From the NCBI GenBank assembly GCA_030683195.1, contig JAUXQA010000452.1, forward strand, positions 1-6,170: 6,170 bases of DNA, read 5' to 3'. This DNA is from Rhodoferax sp. (GTDB lineage Bacteria > Pseudomonadota > Gammaproteobacteria > Burkholderiales > Burkholderiaceae_C). Below, one piece after another: positions 4,742 through 6,170 of this stretch. Position numbers and translations under genes: made by a program. Position 1 is the stretch's first letter. Every line of letters begins with the position of its first letter. The notes below the pieces were generated by a model. The model made no database searches. It saw only the letters and a program-made list of their open reading frames with translations, and was not told where the DNA came from.

Positions 4742-6170
4742 TAGAGCCCTAAAACCCTTGAAAATGGCCCCAAAGGGGCCAAATCCTTCGCCAACCCCCG
4801 AATAGCGGCTTCATCCAGCGTTTCCTGCGCCAGCAAAGCGCGGGCGCCGCGCTCCAGCACCTCGCGGTTGGCAGCCAGTATGGCCGTAGCGCGCTCAAAG
4901 CCACCCATCACAATGCCCCGAATGGCGTCGTCAATGCGTTGCAAAGTGGCTTGGGCGACCTGGTTGGTATGGGGTAACAAACCAGCGGGCAGGTCCATCA
5001 TTTGCTGGCGCTGGGGCTCAAAGGCGACGTAGCCCAGCGCCTCGTCCATGCCGTAGCGGGTGACCATGTCGCGGGCGATGTCGGTGGCTTTGGCAAGGTC
5101 GTCCGCTGCGCCGGTGGAGAGCACCTCAAACACCAGTTTCTCCGCCGCTCTGCCGCCCAGCAGCACGGCAATTTTTTGCTCCAGTTCGGGGCGAGTCATC
5201 AGGTAGCGGTCTTCGGTGGGGCGCTGATTGGTGTAACCCAGCGCGCCAATGCCGCGCGGAATGATGGAGACCTTGTGCACCGGGTCGGTGCCCGGCTGGG
5301 CCAGCGCCACCAGGGCGTGGCCCATTTCATGAAACGCCACGGCCTCGCGCTCTTTGGGGTTCAACACACGGTTTCGGCGCTCCAGCCCGGCCACAATGCG
5401 CTCCACCGCGGCGGTGAAGTCGGGCAGCGTGACCTCGTTGGCTTTGCGCCGGGTCGCGACCAGCGTGGCCTCGTTGACCAAATTCGCCAGGTCGGCACCG
5501 CTAAAGCCGGGGGTGAGCGCGGCCACGTCTTCCAGGTTCAGCGTGGTGCTCAGGGTCACCTTGCGGGCGTGCACCTTCAGGATGTCGGTGCGGCCCTTGC
5601 GGTCCGGGCGGTCCACCAGCACCTGGCGGTCAAAGCGCCCCGCACGCAACAGCGCGGGGTCCAGAATCTCGGGCCGGTTGGTGGCCGACAAGATGATCAG
5701 GCCCACAGACGAATCAAACCCGTCCATTTCCGACAGCAACTGGTTCAGGGTTTGTTCTTTTTCGTCGTGGCCACCCAAACCGGGGAAAGCGCCCCGCGCC
5801 CGGCCTAATGCATCAAGTTCATCGATAAAAATAATAGCAGGGGCTAGTCTGCGGGCCTGCTCGAACAGGTCGCGCACGCGGGCAGCGCCCACGCCTACAA
5901 ACATCTCGACAAACTCGCTGCCCGAGATCGAGAAAAACGGCACGCCCGCCTCCCCCGCCACGGCCTTGGCCAGCAGCGTCTTGCCCGTGCCCGGCGGCCC
6001 GACCAGCAGCACGCCTTTGGGAATGTGCGCACCCAGGCGCCCGTACTCCTGCGGGTGCTTGAGGAAGTCCACCACCTCCTCCAGCTCATGGCGGGCCTCG
6101 TCAACACCGGCCACGTCCGCAAAGGTCACACCCGTATTGGTTTGCACGTAAATTTTGGCGCGGCTCTTGC
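4741..6170 (-). CDS. ftsH: ATP-dependent zinc metalloprotease FtsH, C-terminal part (5' end outside window)
   Basis: The visible 476 codons hold the AAA+ ATPase and M41 peptidase domains of the membrane-anchored protease FtsH, which extracts and degrades membrane and regulatory proteins. Numbered from the GTG at 6147, there are a Walker A motif GPPGTGKT (50-57; 5977-6000), the pore motif VEMFVGVG (80-87), Walker B IIFIDE (105-110), the second region of homology ATNRPE...RAGRFDR (155-174) and the zinc site HEMGH (273-277; 5317-5331) with the third ligand Asp350 in TGAADD. The frame stays open through KSRAKIYV to the window end, so the true start and the transmembrane N-terminus (normally about 120-150 residues) lie beyond 6170; the GTG is internal. 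Sequence such as ILSATNRPEILDP and the short C-terminal tail suggest a secondary FtsH paralogue rather than the principal one. It converges on hicB, and a terminator hairpin overlaps its last codons. Confidence 0.93.
   Translation of the reverse strand, partial: KSRAKIYVQTNTGVTFADVAGVDEARHELEEVVDFLKHPQEYGRLGAHIPKGVLLVGPPGTGKTLLAKAVAGEAGVPFFSISGSEFVEMFVGVGAARVRDLFEQARRLAPAIIFIDELDALGRARGAFPGLGGHDEKEQTLNQLLSEMDGFDSSVGLIILSATNRPEILDPALLRAGRFDRQVLVDRPDRKGRTDILKVHARKVTLSTTLNLEDVAALTPGFSGADLANLVNEATLVATRRKANEVTLPDFTAAVERIVAGLERRNRVLNPKEREAVAFHEMGHALVALAQPGTDPVHKVSIIPRGIGALGYTNQRPTEDRYLMTRPELEQKIAVLLGGRAAEKLVFEVLSTGAADDLAKATDIARDMVTRYGMDEALGYVAFEPQRQQMMDLPAGLLPHTNQVAQATLQRIDDAIRGIVMGGFERATAILAANREVLERGARALLAQETLDEAAIRGLAKDLAPLGPFSRVLGL
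4761..4781 (-). terminator. Probable rho-independent terminator of ftsH, inside its last codons
   Basis: TGGCCCC (4765-4771) and GGGGCCA (4775-4781) form a perfect 7-bp stem with a 3-base loop. On the minus strand the stem is followed by TTTT (4764-4761). It encodes part of the FtsH tail (LAPLGPFS), so gene end and terminator overlap. The T run is short. On the plus strand no T run follows, so it would not serve hicB. Confidence 0.6.

Noticed and set aside
5002..5808. Long open frame on the plus strand opposite ftsH, and a similar one at 5354-6151
   Set aside because: Both are shadows of the well-supported ftsH coding sequence in a GC-rich genome; their translations show no recognisable family and no ribosome-binding site.
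1..6170. CRISPR arrays, tRNA/rRNA genes, transposases or integrases
   Set aside because: No regularly spaced repeats, no cloverleaf or rRNA-like segments and no transposase/integrase motifs were seen on either strand.

Overview
The GC-rich composition, codon use and protein families suggest a betaproteobacterium, most likely a Comamonadaceae-type Burkholderiales (Rhodoferax/Polaromonas/Acidovorax-like). That placement comes from general familiarity, not a search. The window is an accessory, defence-type island packed with toxin-antitoxin (TA) modules and one broken restriction-modification gene, bordered on the right by a chromosomal-looking FtsH protease gene.

Layout. At the left edge (1-37, minus strand) are the first 12 codons of a YefM/Phd-type antitoxin, with an inverted-repeat operator and a -10 box in front of it. 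Facing away from it on the plus strand is a dead TacAT locus. The DUF1778 antitoxin TacA has lost its N-terminus (127-357), and the acetyltransferase toxin TacT survives only as its first 11 codons (354-386), still joined to tacA by the original ATGA overlap. Next comes an apparently intact mazE-mazF pair (482-742, 742-1104). Directly abutting or overlapping the mazF stop is a roughly 803-codon adenine-specific DNA methyltransferase of type IIG/Eco57I character (1101-3511). It is a pseudogene: its start appears to have become ATA, it has a premature TAA at 1191, a one-base loss in an A run at 1743-1746, and a late TAA at 3296. All pieces still align as one protein in order, so inactivation looks recent.

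After a short intergenic region with a strong palindromic operator/promoter lies an intact brnT-brnA operon (3666-3935, 3919-4263). A lone HicB antitoxin (4306-4707) without HicA follows. It sits between two 30-bp direct repeats (27/30 identical) exactly 450 bp apart; the second copy runs into the stop codon of the convergent ftsH gene (4741-6170, minus strand, 5' end outside the window).

How the parts fit together. TA modules and restriction-modification genes are both addiction or anti-invader systems. Here at least five TA families (YefM, TacAT, MazEF, BrnTA, HicB) lie within about 4.7 kb, in states ranging from intact (mazEF, brnTA) through antitoxin-only (hicB) to decayed (tacAT). The likely picture is a turnover hotspot next to ftsH. 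The mazEF-methyltransferase arrangement suggests a former single operon. I see no RNA genes, CRISPR array, transposase or integrase in the window. The most unusual items are the repeat-flanked solo hicB, the multiply broken methyltransferase whose start overlaps the mazF stop, and the brnTA promoter, which predicts a leaderless toxin mRNA.
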